This document shows positions 9,577 to 19,419 of a stretch of DNA of 64,000 bases, one piece after another. The notes under the pieces were generated by a model that ran no database searches, had not been told where the DNA came from, and saw only the letters and a program-made list of their open reading frames with translations. Numbering within the stretch: the first letter of the stretch is position 1; the number at the start of each line of letters is the position of its first letter. The position numbers and the translations under genes were made by a program. This DNA is from Symbiodinium microadriaticum (Eukaryota; Sar; Dinophyceae; Suessiales; Symbiodiniaceae), in contig LSRX01000781.1 in NCBI GenBank assembly GCA_001939145.1, forward strand, positions 70,747 to 134,746, written 5' to 3'.

Positions 9577-9666
9577 CCCACAGGCCCCTAAGTAGTTCCC
9601 TTTGGTGGTTTATATGTAGAATCCTAGCAGGTAATCCCAAAAAGGAACTACTTAGGGGCCTATGGG
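9577..9666. mobile_element. foldback element, family Q, TA-flanked
   Basis: CCCACAGGCCCCTAAGTAGT at left is inverted as actacttaggggcctatggg at right. TA is on both sides. Only one copy in this window. Confidence 0.8.
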
Positions 9667-10039
9667 TAAAGCCTAAATCGGGGGGTGGCAACAACAAAGG
9701 GACAATAGGAGGGACCCCTAGAAGGGACCCCTAATCCAAATACCCTATGATAACTCTTCTATACCCCTTATATAGTCTCATAAAGCCCCTATATAACCCC
9801 AAGGGTCCCTTTGAGGGTCTCTCCTCTAGTCCCTTGGAAAAACCAGCCCTTCAATTAACGTTCCAACTTTCTGGGGTTCACTATGAGGCTTTGGGGCTTT
9901 GGGTTAAGGGCTTTTAGGGTTTGGGCTAGGGCTTTTGAACTTTTAGGGCTTAGGGTTTTCGGCTTTGGGTTTTGGGCTTTTAGGGTGGTGGCATGGTGCC
10001 TCCATGTCCGCCAGGCTGCGTTGGACCTGTCTGCGGGCA
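9667..10039. other. spacer with degenerate telomere-like units
   Basis: 9890-9990 is a loose run of gggctttt/ttttaggg units. The rest is unique. Confidence 0.45.
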
Positions 10040-10185
10040 TCATCTAAGGTAGGGCGCTAGGACTCTAGGGCTTTTTGGGTTTAGAGGTTTGGGCGTTTAG
10101 GGGTTTAGGCGTTTAGGGTTTAGGGGTTACAGGTTAGGGTTTAGGGTTTCAGGGTTAGGGTTTAGGGTTTAGGGTTTAGGGTTCC
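10040..10185 (+). repeat. telomere-like tract (TTTAGGG)
   Basis: Dense TTTAGGG units, several perfect in tandem near the right end. Confidence 0.88.
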
Positions 10186-10623
10186 CATTAAGAAATCAAG
10201 GGCTGGCAAGAGAGACGCTGCTTGGGCAGAATCCTTTTCCGAACCCTTCCTGTAGAATCACTTGTTAAAGGAATCCCTAGAAGGAACTCAGAACGCCCAG
10301 AGAGTTCGGGATTCCCTATACTTTACCTTCAGGGCATGAGGAGAATCATGTTCCAACTTTCTGGCTTCCACTGTCAGTCCAACCCTAAACCCTAAACCCT
10401 AAAAAAACTCCCAGCTACCCTTTATTATACCCCCAAAATCTCTCAATTAAGGACCATAAGGCCTCACCCCCGAAACCCTAAACCCCTAAACCCCTAAACC
10501 CTAAACCTGAAACCCTAAACCTTAAACCCTAAACCCTAAACCCGAATCCCTAAACCCTAAACCCGAAACCCTGAGCCCCTCTTTTAGAGGGCCTTTGGAA
10601 GGTCAGGGCAAAGCCCCGAAGTT
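10186..10623. other. spacer and CCCTAAA tracts
   Basis: CCCTAAA tracts at 10381-10402 and 10473-10575, with unique sequence between. Confidence 0.5.
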
Positions 10624-10652
10624 CCCAGAGATTCCAAAACCCCTTAACATAA
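10624..10652. mobile_element. left fragment of a family D foldback split by the copia element
   Basis: cccagagattccaaaacccc is the left end of family D. The rest continues after the retrotransposon at 19703-19838, so the LTR element landed inside this MITE. Confidence 0.82.
10648..10652. other. target-site duplication CATAA (left)
   Basis: CATAA lies directly before the 5' LTR and recurs directly after the 3' LTR (19703-19707). Five bp is the usual size for Ty1/copia integration. Confidence 0.92.
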
Positions 10653-10935
10653 TGTGGAAATTCCGATCCTCATGTATAGTGTGAGTGTGAACTGACTGTG
10701 ATCATGAGCAATTTGCTGATCCCGGTCGCCTTTGATTCAAGCTTCAAACACCCAATAGCAGAAGGACAAAGCCTTGTAAAGCTGTACAATAGGCAGATAC
10801 AAGTTATCAACGTCCCAGAGCTTTGACAGGTGTTCGTGAAAAAAGGATTCGAGTGAGCTCGCCATGGACGGCGCATCAACTGCATAAGCCCGTTAGCTGC
10901 TTACTGAACGATCTGAGCGAAGAGCTCTTTTTACA
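10653..10935 (+). repeat. 5' LTR of copia element
   Basis: Starts TGTGGAAATTCCGATCCTCA and ends CTCTTTTTACA. Repeated at 19420-19702 with no difference I could see. No TATA-type promoter is obvious, and promoters of this lineage are poorly defined. Confidence 0.95.
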
Positions 10936-10939
10936 GGTT

Positions 10940-13900
10940 ATGTACGCCCAAGAGCAGAATGACTCCGCGCGAGGAAGTGGAGCTACGTATGGGGCTGTGA
11001 CTGAGGGTGCAGGGTTATTGAATGGTGTGGCGAATGTGCCGCCGCCGACGGCCCTACCGGAAGTGTCTGGATCTTCTTCATTGGAGAACCCGAATATCGG
11101 GGATATGATGCTACCGGTGGATAGAACTGAAGTGGCGAACGTGGTACAGACACCGCATCCGGCCGAGCCCCCGTATGATGGGGATCCGCACTTGAGCGCG
11201 AACGTTATAACGCAGGCGAGTCAAGATGACATGGTAGCTCAACGTGCTCTCCCTACGCCTCCCACTCCGGCGAGTACGGTTCATGTTCAAGAGTTTTATT
11301 CGGCCCAATCAGGGCCTGCAGGTGCAGAGGTTCAAGGAGTTCGCTGGATGACGAGGTTTACGGAGTTCCTGAGGTCTACAGCCACACGTGGTGCACAGAG
11401 TTTCGATAGAGTATTGGATGGTTTGGGAGTTCCTCCTCTACCTCAACGGGGCGCTATGGTGCCCGCGAATCCGGGTTTTTCCCCACCTGAGGAACTACAA
11501 CCATCGACGATTATGGTTCCACCAGTGCCGGGCTCATGGGCCAATCAGAGGGCGATGTCTGATGTTGCCCCACTGTTTGGACAGGCAGAACTTATGCGTA
11601 TGAAGAAGGCGCAGCAGGAGCATCCCCAGTTGTATGGGCCATCTCAACGATCGGAGGGAGGTTCTGAATCCTCCTCCCGTCTTCAAGCTGAGGTCCAACG
11701 ACAGCTGGAAGAATTCAAGGCCAGCCAGAGAAGCGAAGTGGATAGGCTGCAAAGGGAAGTTTTGTGCTTGCGAGAAGAGAGGGATAAGGAGAGAACGCTA
11801 CGGCTCAGCAATCGTGAAGTTCCTCAGAGTGCAGGCGTACCAGAAGGGAATCACGGCCATGTACCTCAGAGTGCCAATGTACCAGGAGGGAATCACGGCT
11901 CCGTACCTCAGAGTGCTAATGTACCAGGAGGGAATCAAGGGATAAGCCTAGATGCGCGACAGCAAGCAGGCGGTGGGGGTTCCTTTGGTGCAGTTGATCA
12001 GTCAGGGCCACGGCATAGTGAGTCTGCACGACAGTGGCTGGGTCCTCCTGAACCGCAGAATAAGATGGACCTACTGGCCGAAGGAATCACCCAGCTCCAG
12101 GCCGCTATGTTGAAGCAGTACGACAAGGCAAAGGACAATGAGAAGGCCCATGAGAGCATCAAGCCGGGGACGAATGTGTTACCGACGCTGAAAGATCCCT
12201 CTGCAGATACAGCTTGTGTTGATATCATGGACTGGTTGGAGCTTATTGATGCTCCGATGAGTGATATTTCTGATGGTTCAGCTGCATGGTGGCGAGGAGT
12301 TGTCAAGGAAGCACATCGGGCTTATGGAGCTTGGTCCTTGGCGAACCCCGTCGAGAAGCTGACGATTATGCCGGATATCACTCACCTTGAAGATGGCCAG
12401 TGGGCGAGAGTTAATAGTAGAGCTGCTACTATGCTCATTACTGCCTTACCGGAGGCAGTGAGGCAGGAAGCAGTTGCAAGGCGCTTGGCCAATTCTTCAA
12501 CCAAGTTGGTTTATCGGCTTCTGCAGATCTATCAACCAGGCGGTGAGAACGAGAAAGTTAAGATTTTGGGTCATCTTCAAGCCCCGCCTACGGAAAGTGA
12601 CCCACAGCGTGCAGTTGAAGCCTTGAGGACGTGGAACAGATGGCTTCGTCGATGCCGCGAACTCAACGTGCAGGCGCCGGACCCTAGCTTGCTTTGCCGA
12701 GGTCTGAATGGGCTAGTGCGGCAGGTGCTGGAGAAGAACCCAGATGCTTCCTTCAGAACCTCGTTGTTAAAGTCGAATTTGAGGGTGGACACCAACCCCA
12801 GCTACGAGTCAATCGAGAGCTACTACCGCCACTTGATGGGTGAGTGTGAAGCTTTGGCTGTTGGAATGACTTCGAGTGCTACTACAACGAATCCCCCGGT
12901 GAAGGCAGAACCAAAGCTTAAACCGGTGAGAGACCCCAAGGTGACGCAACCGTCCTCTACCCCTCCAAAGGCAGCTTCGTCAAGTACGACCTCTACTACA
13001 ACGGTGACGGAGCCGGGGAAATATGATAAAGCCAAGTCCGAGGTGCCGTGCAAGTTCTTTGGAAAGACGGCTAGGGGGTGCGCGAGGACCAACCGTTGCC
13101 CTTTCTCTCATAGCTGGGAGGGCCTTGACAAGAAAGACAGGTGTTTGGCTTGCGGAGGAAAGGGACACTTGCAGAAGGAATGCCCGAACAAGAAGTACAC
13201 ACCGCCTTCCTCGCAGTCGGGTACACCAAAAGGGGGAAGCGATAAGCAACAGAATCCCACAAGCCCTACTTCCCCGGCATCTACCAGGACGGTGCGAATC
13301 GATGACAAGCCTGAGGTCACGGACGTTCCTTCCCGTGGTGCTGCAGAGAGCGATCATGGAGCAGAAATCAGGGAGGTGTTAGCCGATGTGGGAAGAGTAC
13401 TGAAGTCTATGACGGCAACGAGCTTGAAGAAGTTGGAGGTTAATGTGAACCCGGAGATGAGGGCAGAGGACGACTACGAGATAGACGAGGCCCAGATTAA
13501 GAACGTGAAGACCCAGGAGCCAAACGGGCTCTTAGATTCGGGAGCGAGTCACCCGATGCGGCAAGCCAGCCACCAGGAGTACGCCAACAGCGCCCCTGTC
13601 AGAGTAACCCTGGCTGGTGAGGACGAAAAGATCCTCCGCCAGAACTCCAAGGGGACGATCCTGGTTCAGGAGGAGAACTCTCGAGTTCAGCCGATAGTAC
13701 CTCTCGGTGCGATCATAGAAGACTTGGGTTACACGTTGCACTGGACGCCCACCAAGCTGCGCCTCACACACCCGGAGAAGGGAATGATAAGGGTGAGGGT
13801 CAACAACCACTGTCCAGAAGCTGCTGCCTGTGACGCTTTGGCTATGATTCACGAGTTGGAAATGAAGCAGGTGAATTCCTTGAACCACAACCTCGAGGCC

Positions 13901-16900
13901 TTGAAAGCGCGGTTGGATGTGATGAAGTTGCAAGATACTCGCGACTGGGTTGAACTTCTAAGGGAGTACGGAGTGACTGGCAGCAGAGGATCCTTGCTGA
14001 AAGTCCTCTTGAAGTGTCCTTTTACGAAGGACTTGCCACAGGATGTACACAACTTGATGTTGGAGAGCTTCGATGTTGATCAAGGGGAGACCTACTTGAA
14101 AGCCCTTCCCATCTCCCGGAGAACGCGAAAGGCACTTATGAACTCGAAGAGATGGGTGGTTAGCTTGTTCAATGGCGTTGATAATTCTGGAGAAGATCCT
14201 CTGAAGCTGGTGGCTAAAGAAGGAAAGATGTTGGTGGAGGTTGACGCAAAGCATTCCAAGCTATGGGATATCCATCGTCATAATGCTGTGTACCGGGTGT
14301 TGTTATGGGCGGCGGCGACGGGAAGAATCTCAGATGTGATTGGAGCTCCGCCTACAGATACCTGGATTGATTCCTCAGTGGAGGGGAGAGAACAGGACCT
14401 TCGTATGAAAAGGTCCAAGAATGAGCCGTTTGGAATCAGTGGCCTACCACCTCTTCAGCAACAATACCTGGACAGAGAGACAGCAGCCTTTGCGAAGCAG
14501 ATGTTGATTTGGATGTTGGCTTCAGTTTGCAATGCTGGACCAGTGGGATTTATGATGGAGCTCCCAGCACCACTTCAGACGTTGTCAGATGGGAAAAATT
14601 TGTACCCATCCCCTTTGGAACTCGAGCTTTGGAAGGCTTTCCGATCTGTGGGAGGCCTCCGTACCGTGTCCTTCAACATGGGTGCTTACGGTCATCATGG
14701 CAAACGCCCGACCATTGTCGGAACTAACTACCCCATCCTCTACCACCTGGATGGAACAGTGAAAGGCTGCGAAGGATGTTTACCTTCATCATTGCTTGAC
14801 AAGGAGGAGTTTCGGAGGTGGTCTCAGGAGTTCCGTGCAATCCTGTTACAAGCTATTGGGGAAGGGAAGGATGGATCCTTTGTGAATGAAGAGGAGTTGG
14901 TGAACTTGGGAGTAAAGATGAGCCGTTTGTCAAAGAAGCAACGTGAGGAGTGGAAACGCCACCTACAGAATGATCATCAGCCTTACAGAGCGGACTGTTC
15001 AGTTTGCATCAATGCCCAGGCCTACGGCTACCAACACAGGAGAAGGAAGATGCCTGGCCTTTACTCGGTTGCCCTCGACTTGGCAGGACCGTTCAAACAA
15101 AAGGGCCGGGACATGGAGTTCGACGACTACAAGTATGTTATGGTTGCTGCTTACCGGTGCCCTCGTGAATACATGGGAGCGGCATCAATTCCTGAGGAGG
15201 ACAGGGAGCTTTACGTTCCTAGTGATCCAGAAGATGGAGAAGATGACCCCTTGGAAATGGATCCCATGGACGCCGAGGAGGAGAAGGGCACGGATGGAGA
15301 ATCAGAAGGAGAACCTTTTGGACCCGAGACCCTCGACGAGGCCGTTGAGGAATATCAGAAGGGCAAGGAGCCGGCGGTAATCTACATCACGCGCCCTTTG
15401 AGGCGCAGAACTGCACCTCATGTACTACAAGCGGCGAAGGAAATCCTTCTTGAACTACGGCAGAGCGGCCTACACGTCGATGTCCTACACACTGACCGGG
15501 CCAGGGAGTTCAAGGCAAAAGGCTTCAAGGAATGGACAGTGGATGCCAACGTGAGGCATACCAAAACGGCGGGTGCGGATCCCTCCGGAAACTCCACGGC
15601 AGAGCTGGGAGTGAAGTGGGCGAAAAGTCGTATGAGGGCTTTACTGAAGGGTGCATCGATGAGTGCAAGGGAGTGGCCGATGGCAATAAATCATGCGTCA
15701 GCTTCTATGTGGGCAAGGTTTTTCCCTATGAGCCCATGGTCTGCCCCACCAGCGGCGGCGTTCGGGTCAAAGGTTTGGTTCCGATCAAAGACCTACCAGG
15801 GCAAGGCCGAGAAGAAGCAAGAGGCAGCAAGTACGAGGTGGAAAAGAGGATGGTATGGTGGTCCTGCTTTGGATGTCAAACGTGGACATGTCATACTGCG
15901 AGATGATGGTGGATTGACAATAGCAAAAAGCGTCAAGTTCGATGTGACGGACCCCATCGCACTGATGAAGGACCTCGTACCCCCTGCGTTTGCCGAAGGA
16001 CTACCTGATAAAGTACTTCAAGATGATCGACCTCCTTCAAGGGCCGAGCTGAAGGCAGAGATTGAGTTCCGATCCCGGAAGCTTTATGAAGACAAAAGCT
16101 ACCAAATCAATGACGCGGTGGAACTCTACAACTTGTTGGAGGCGCTTGGCGATGTGGACCGGAGATTGACCGGCAAAACCTCAGTTTCCTCATGGTACAC
16201 AGGTGCCTTTGTTCATGGAGGTGTGGCAGGGGTGAGAAACAACACGAAGTTTTTCCCATGGACCACAACCTACCTGACGGGGTTTGCAAAACACTATTGT
16301 GGAAACGTTCATTTCTCTGCCCTCGCCCTAGCCAAGAATGCTCAGTTGGGTATTCACCGGGATGTTCACAACACAAGAACTTCAACGAGCTATGTGGTGC
16401 CACTTCTTGCCTTCGGCGGCGGAGGATTATGGGTACAAGAGGATGAAGTTGAGAAAGACGAGAGAGTAGAAAAGATCTTGCCTAATGGTAAGAAGGTTTC
16501 AGGAAAAATCCTGGAGATGCAAGTTGGGAAGCCTGTGGAGTTTCGTCCTCGAGTTTGGCATGAAGTTCAGCAATGGGAGGGAGATCGACTGGTCATGCTC
16601 CTGTACACCCCTCGGGGAACGAAGCTTAAGGACCAAGAAGTTGAGGAGCTGAAGAATGTTGGCTTTGATGTTCATCCCGACTCCCTCGTGAATGTGGACG
16701 AGGAGGAGGAGGAGGAGGAAGTGAAGATCAAAACAGCAAGTGTTGGTGCTATGGAATTCCTTGAAGTGGACTCAGAGCAACTGGTCTATGAAGAAGTGAG
16801 TGAGGATGAATTCTTTTCCCCTCAACTTGAACGAGATGAAGAATATGATCGTGTGTTATCCTTGGGAGATTCCAATGTACATGTGAGGAGGATGCTGAAA

Positions 16901-19357
16901 AAGGCGGAGATCCAGTACACCCCCGATATAGAGAACATCTTGTCTAACCTCGACGAGAAAGGTTTGCCTCTTGAGGTGACCCACAATGTGAGTTTGAGTG
17001 ATGTGAGAAAGAATATTGGGAAGTGGAAGGAATCTGCCCTCAAGGAGTACCGCAACTTAACGGAAGTTAAGAAGGCTTTCACGGTGCGCTCCAGATCAGA
17101 GTTACCTCCGAACTGTCGGATTGTGCCATGCAAAGGCGTGTACACGGTGAAGCCCGATAAGGGCGGATACCGTAGAAAAACTCGTTTCGTGGCCTGCGGA
17201 AACCATGTTCCTGAAGACGGGGCCACGGATTTATTTGCCGCCGGAGTGGACGCTACCTCAATGAGGACGATGTTAGCCTTCAATGCGAAGAGGCCCTGGA
17301 AAACGGGAACAACGGATGTTCGCCAAGCTTTTGTCTTGGCACGATGGCGTGGTGCACCCGTGGCTTTAGAGCCACCGGCTATTGCCTACGAGCTTGGAAT
17401 AGCTGAGAGAGGCGACATGTGGTTCGTCGAGATGGCGATCTATGGACTGAGGGAGTCACCGGCCCTTTGGTCCCAGTTCCGAGACGGTGAATTGGCTTTG
17501 GCTCGTTGGACTACGGAGGTGGATGGACATGCTGTGGTCATGAAGCTGGAGCAGCTGGTTACCGATGACCAGATTTGGCGCATTGTTAGGGAGGATGGGA
17601 AGGACTCCGAGGCCTACGGCTTTGTTCTTGTATACATCGACGATTTATTGATTCAAGCCCCAGACCAAATTATGAGGGACCTGTACCGATGGGTTTCCGA
17701 CAAATGGGAGGTTGATGCCCTGGACGTCCTGGACTATGATCATCCGATTCGGTTCTTGGGAATGGAGCTCCACAAGACGGTCGAAGGAGTGGAGATTGGA
17801 CAGGAAGGTTTTGTACGTGAACTACTACGAGCCCACCGACATTCTGGAGCAAGGTCACTGAGCCAAGGCCCTAAGGAAACACTTATCCTAACAGATGAGG
17901 AGGAGCAAGCCCTCGTCAACGCTGAGCCTATTGACCTCACTGGACTGGAGGCCGATGTCAAAGAAGCACAGAAGAGGGTGGGCGAACTGATGTGGTTGAT
18001 GAGTCGCACACGCCCGGATATTCAGTACGTTGTCGCCCTGATGGCTTCAAAGATTACGAGGAGTCCCCAGATGGTGAACAAAATAGGACAGCGACTGTTG
18101 GATTACCTCAATGAGACGATTGGTTACAGAATCAAGCTCAATGGCTACGAAGATGCTGATGGTGGTATGTTAAATGTGTTTACCGATTCCTCCTTCGCAC
18201 CCAGCGGAGGGAGGAGCCATGGAGCATCAGCAGTGTTCCTAGGAAATAGCCCGCTGACATGGAGATCCTCGAGGCAACCGTTGGTTACATTATCGACGGC
18301 CGAGAGTGAGCTCATTGAGGGGATCGAGGGAACTCTGTTGGCGATGTCTACGAGAGGGGTGTTGCAGGAACTACTTGGTCATCCCCTCATCATTAACCTA
18401 CATGTTGACAACCAGGCAGCTGTGACGCTACTAACGGCATCCAGTGGGAGTTGGCGAACGCGCCACCTCAAGCTACGTTCTCACTGGATGAAAGAACGGG
18501 TACGTACTGAAGAAGTGCGAGTGCTACATGTCGCAGGAGTGGAACAGAAGGCGGACCTAGGGACAAAACCGTTCACGAGGGCGAGGTTGGCAGAGCTGGT
18601 TGGTTTATGGAACATAGTGGAACGAACCACGACATCTACTACCTCCTCAATAAAAGCGGCCAAGGTTGATGCAGGCCTGATGAGGAAGCTACTTTTGCTG
18701 TGTCAGGTTTGTGGCATAAAGGCTATGAAGGAGGACATTGCGACGGAAATCCCTTGGGATCTCTACGTGGCGGTGTTGGTTTTGGCAACTGCAGTTATTG
18801 GCATATGGGAAGGGATGAAGGCTTGTTCAAGGATGAGAACGGCGAAGTTACGAGCTCTGAGGGCTAAGGCTACAAGGGAGGCAAAGCTTTCGAAAGCCGA
18901 GCTGAAAGAGCTTCAACGTCTACTTTCCACAAACCCTACGGACTTGAGCAGCGAAAATATGAAAAGGATGCTTGAGTTGAAGGAGAAGTTTGAGCGGACT
19001 ATGCCATCCAGCACCTCCCCCATGCCAATAAGTACGACTACGCCACCAGATGTACCATTGGGCACGAGTTCCTCATCGTCTTCCTACAACAAACAGCCGA
19101 AGCCGAATGAGAAGGTGATGTGCGATAAAGAGACCCAGGCCGACTACGTTCCAGCCTTTGAAAGAGTACAACCACCACCCCCACCTGAAGTACGGATGTA
19201 TGAAGGACCCTTCACGATGACTCAAGGCGGGGACAAGGTCCATCTCTTTGAGAACTGTTGGGGTTTGAGAAATGCATCGAGGACAACACGTGTATCTCTA
19301 TGCCGATGTTGTGCTGAGAATGGAGGGCGCAATATCTACCCCACGGGTTTTCGATGA
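10940..19357 (+). CDS. copia gag-pol polyprotein with embedded 2OG-Fe(II) dioxygenase-like domain
   Basis: Polyprotein of 2,805 residues driving reverse transcription and integration of the element. I start it at the ATG 5 bp after the LTR; an in-frame ATG at 10823 inside the LTR would add 39 residues. Order of domains: coiled coil (about 247-291), three 14-residue repeats (294-335), copia-type gag (about 414-641), CCCH finger from C704, CCHC knuckle CLACGGKGHLQKEC (735), aspartic protease LDSGAS (D866), integrase zinc site H1341/H1346/C1353/C1356 and catalytic D1380, D1519, E1555 (D-35-E), a dioxygenase-like domain (about 1749-1895; H1806-R-D1808, H1874, R1883), RVT_2 reverse transcriptase (D2126; YIDD with D2234/D2235), RNase H (D2416, E2455, D2490, D2539), then a roughly 265-residue tail with a hydrophobic helix (about 2607-2632) and a His/Cys cluster (H2768, C2773, C2788, C2790, C2791). 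There is no frameshift or internal stop. The dioxygenase and the tail are unusual for copia. Retroelement identity is certain; the dioxygenase assignment rests on motifs alone. Confidence 0.95.
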   Translation: MYAQEQNDSARGSGATYGAVTEGAGLLNGVANVPPPTALPEVSGSSSLENPNIGDMMLPVDRTEVANVVQTPHPAEPPYDGDPHLSANVITQASQDDMVAQRALPTPPTPASTVHVQEFYSAQSGPAGAEVQGVRWMTRFTEFLRSTATRGAQSFDRVLDGLGVPPLPQRGAMVPANPGFSPPEELQPSTIMVPPVPGSWANQRAMSDVAPLFGQAELMRMKKAQQEHPQLYGPSQRSEGGSESSSRLQAEVQRQLEEFKASQRSEVDRLQREVLCLREERDKERTLRLSNREVPQSAGVPEGNHGHVPQSANVPGGNHGSVPQSANVPGGNQGISLDARQQAGGGGSFGAVDQSGPRHSESARQWLGPPEPQNKMDLLAEGITQLQAAMLKQYDKAKDNEKAHESIKPGTNVLPTLKDPSADTACVDIMDWLELIDAPMSDISDGSAAWWRGVVKEAHRAYGAWSLANPVEKLTIMPDITHLEDGQWARVNSRAATMLITALPEAVRQEAVARRLANSSTKLVYRLLQIYQPGGENEKVKILGHLQAPPTESDPQRAVEALRTWNRWLRRCRELNVQAPDPSLLCRGLNGLVRQVLEKNPDASFRTSLLKSNLRVDTNPSYESIESYYRHLMGECEALAVGMTSSATTTNPPVKAEPKLKPVRDPKVTQPSSTPPKAASSSTTSTTTVTEPGKYDKAKSEVPCKFFGKTARGCARTNRCPFSHSWEGLDKKDRCLACGGKGHLQKECPNKKYTPPSSQSGTPKGGSDKQQNPTSPTSPASTRTVRIDDKPEVTDVPSRGAAESDHGAEIREVLADVGRVLKSMTATSLKKLEVNVNPEMRAEDDYEIDEAQIKNVKTQEPNGLLDSGASHPMRQASHQEYANSAPVRVTLAGEDEKILRQNSKGTILVQEENSRVQPIVPLGAIIEDLGYTLHWTPTKLRLTHPEKGMIRVRVNNHCPEAAACDALAMIHELEMKQVNSLNHNLEALKARLDVMKLQDTRDWVELLREYGVTGSRGSLLKVLLKCPFTKDLPQDVHNLMLESFDVDQGETYLKALPISRRTRKALMNSKRWVVSLFNGVDNSGEDPLKLVAKEGKMLVEVDAKHSKLWDIHRHNAVYRVLLWAAATGRISDVIGAPPTDTWIDSSVEGREQDLRMKRSKNEPFGISGLPPLQQQYLDRETAAFAKQMLIWMLASVCNAGPVGFMMELPAPLQTLSDGKNLYPSPLELELWKAFRSVGGLRTVSFNMGAYGHHGKRPTIVGTNYPILYHLDGTVKGCEGCLPSSLLDKEEFRRWSQEFRAILLQAIGEGKDGSFVNEEELVNLGVKMSRLSKKQREEWKRHLQNDHQPYRADCSVCINAQAYGYQHRRRKMPGLYSVALDLAGPFKQKGRDMEFDDYKYVMVAAYRCPREYMGAASIPEEDRELYVPSDPEDGEDDPLEMDPMDAEEEKGTDGESEGEPFGPETLDEAVEEYQKGKEPAVIYITRPLRRRTAPHVLQAAKEILLELRQSGLHVDVLHTDRAREFKAKGFKEWTVDANVRHTKTAGADPSGNSTAELGVKWAKSRMRALLKGASMSAREWPMAINHASASMWARFFPMSPWSAPPAAAFGSKVWFRSKTYQGKAEKKQEAASTRWKRGWYGGPALDVKRGHVILRDDGGLTIAKSVKFDVTDPIALMKDLVPPAFAEGLPDKVLQDDRPPSRAELKAEIEFRSRKLYEDKSYQINDAVELYNLLEALGDVDRRLTGKTSVSSWYTGAFVHGGVAGVRNNTKFFPWTTTYLTGFAKHYCGNVHFSALALAKNAQLGIHRDVHNTRTSTSYVVPLLAFGGGGLWVQEDEVEKDERVEKILPNGKKVSGKILEMQVGKPVEFRPRVWHEVQQWEGDRLVMLLYTPRGTKLKDQEVEELKNVGFDVHPDSLVNVDEEEEEEEVKIKTASVGAMEFLEVDSEQLVYEEVSEDEFFSPQLERDEEYDRVLSLGDSNVHVRRMLKKAEIQYTPDIENILSNLDEKGLPLEVTHNVSLSDVRKNIGKWKESALKEYRNLTEVKKAFTVRSRSELPPNCRIVPCKGVYTVKPDKGGYRRKTRFVACGNHVPEDGATDLFAAGVDATSMRTMLAFNAKRPWKTGTTDVRQAFVLARWRGAPVALEPPAIAYELGIAERGDMWFVEMAIYGLRESPALWSQFRDGELALARWTTEVDGHAVVMKLEQLVTDDQIWRIVREDGKDSEAYGFVLVYIDDLLIQAPDQIMRDLYRWVSDKWEVDALDVLDYDHPIRFLGMELHKTVEGVEIGQEGFVRELLRAHRHSGARSLSQGPKETLILTDEEEQALVNAEPIDLTGLEADVKEAQKRVGELMWLMSRTRPDIQYVVALMASKITRSPQMVNKIGQRLLDYLNETIGYRIKLNGYEDADGGMLNVFTDSSFAPSGGRSHGASAVFLGNSPLTWRSSRQPLVTLSTAESELIEGIEGTLLAMSTRGVLQELLGHPLIINLHVDNQAAVTLLTASSGSWRTRHLKLRSHWMKERVRTEEVRVLHVAGVEQKADLGTKPFTRARLAELVGLWNIVERTTTSTTSSIKAAKVDAGLMRKLLLLCQVCGIKAMKEDIATEIPWDLYVAVLVLATAVIGIWEGMKACSRMRTAKLRALRAKATREAKLSKAELKELQRLLSTNPTDLSSENMKRMLELKEKFERTMPSSTSPMPISTTTPPDVPLGTSSSSSSYNKQPKPNEKVMCDKETQADYVPAFERVQPPPPPEVRMYEGPFTMTQGGDKVHLFENCWGLRNASRTTRVSLCRCCAENGGRNIYPTGFR
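11819..11944 (+). repeat. three 42-bp tandem repeats inside gag
   Basis: Three in-frame copies encode VPQSA(G/N)VP(E/G)GN(H/Q)G plus one residue. They follow the coiled coil. The unit preserves frame, so length polymorphism between copies of the element is likely. Confidence 0.92.
16186..16620 (+). other. coding segment for TET/JBP-like 2OG-Fe(II) dioxygenase domain
   Basis: Residues about 1749-1895 of the polyprotein. HRDVHN gives the H-x-D iron ligands followed by Asn, FGGGGLWV forms the strand after them, and RPRVWHEV supplies the distal His with Arg nine residues later for 2-oxoglutarate. The H-R-D-x-H-N pattern resembles TET/JBP base hydroxylases. Substrate and activity are inference. 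Confidence 0.7.
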
Positions 19358-19410
19358 GTACCTTCGGATCAGGTGTGCTGAGTGGTGACGCTCACTTAGC
19401 AGTGGACGCC

Positions 19411-19419
19411 AAGGAGGAG
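19411..19419 (+). other. polypurine tract of copia element
   Basis: AAGGAGGAG lies directly before the TG of the 3' LTR, the expected primer site for plus-strand synthesis. Confidence 0.75.

Noticed and set aside
11111-18663. Numerous 60-150-codon frames overlapping the copia gene
   Set aside because: Shadows of the polyprotein frame.
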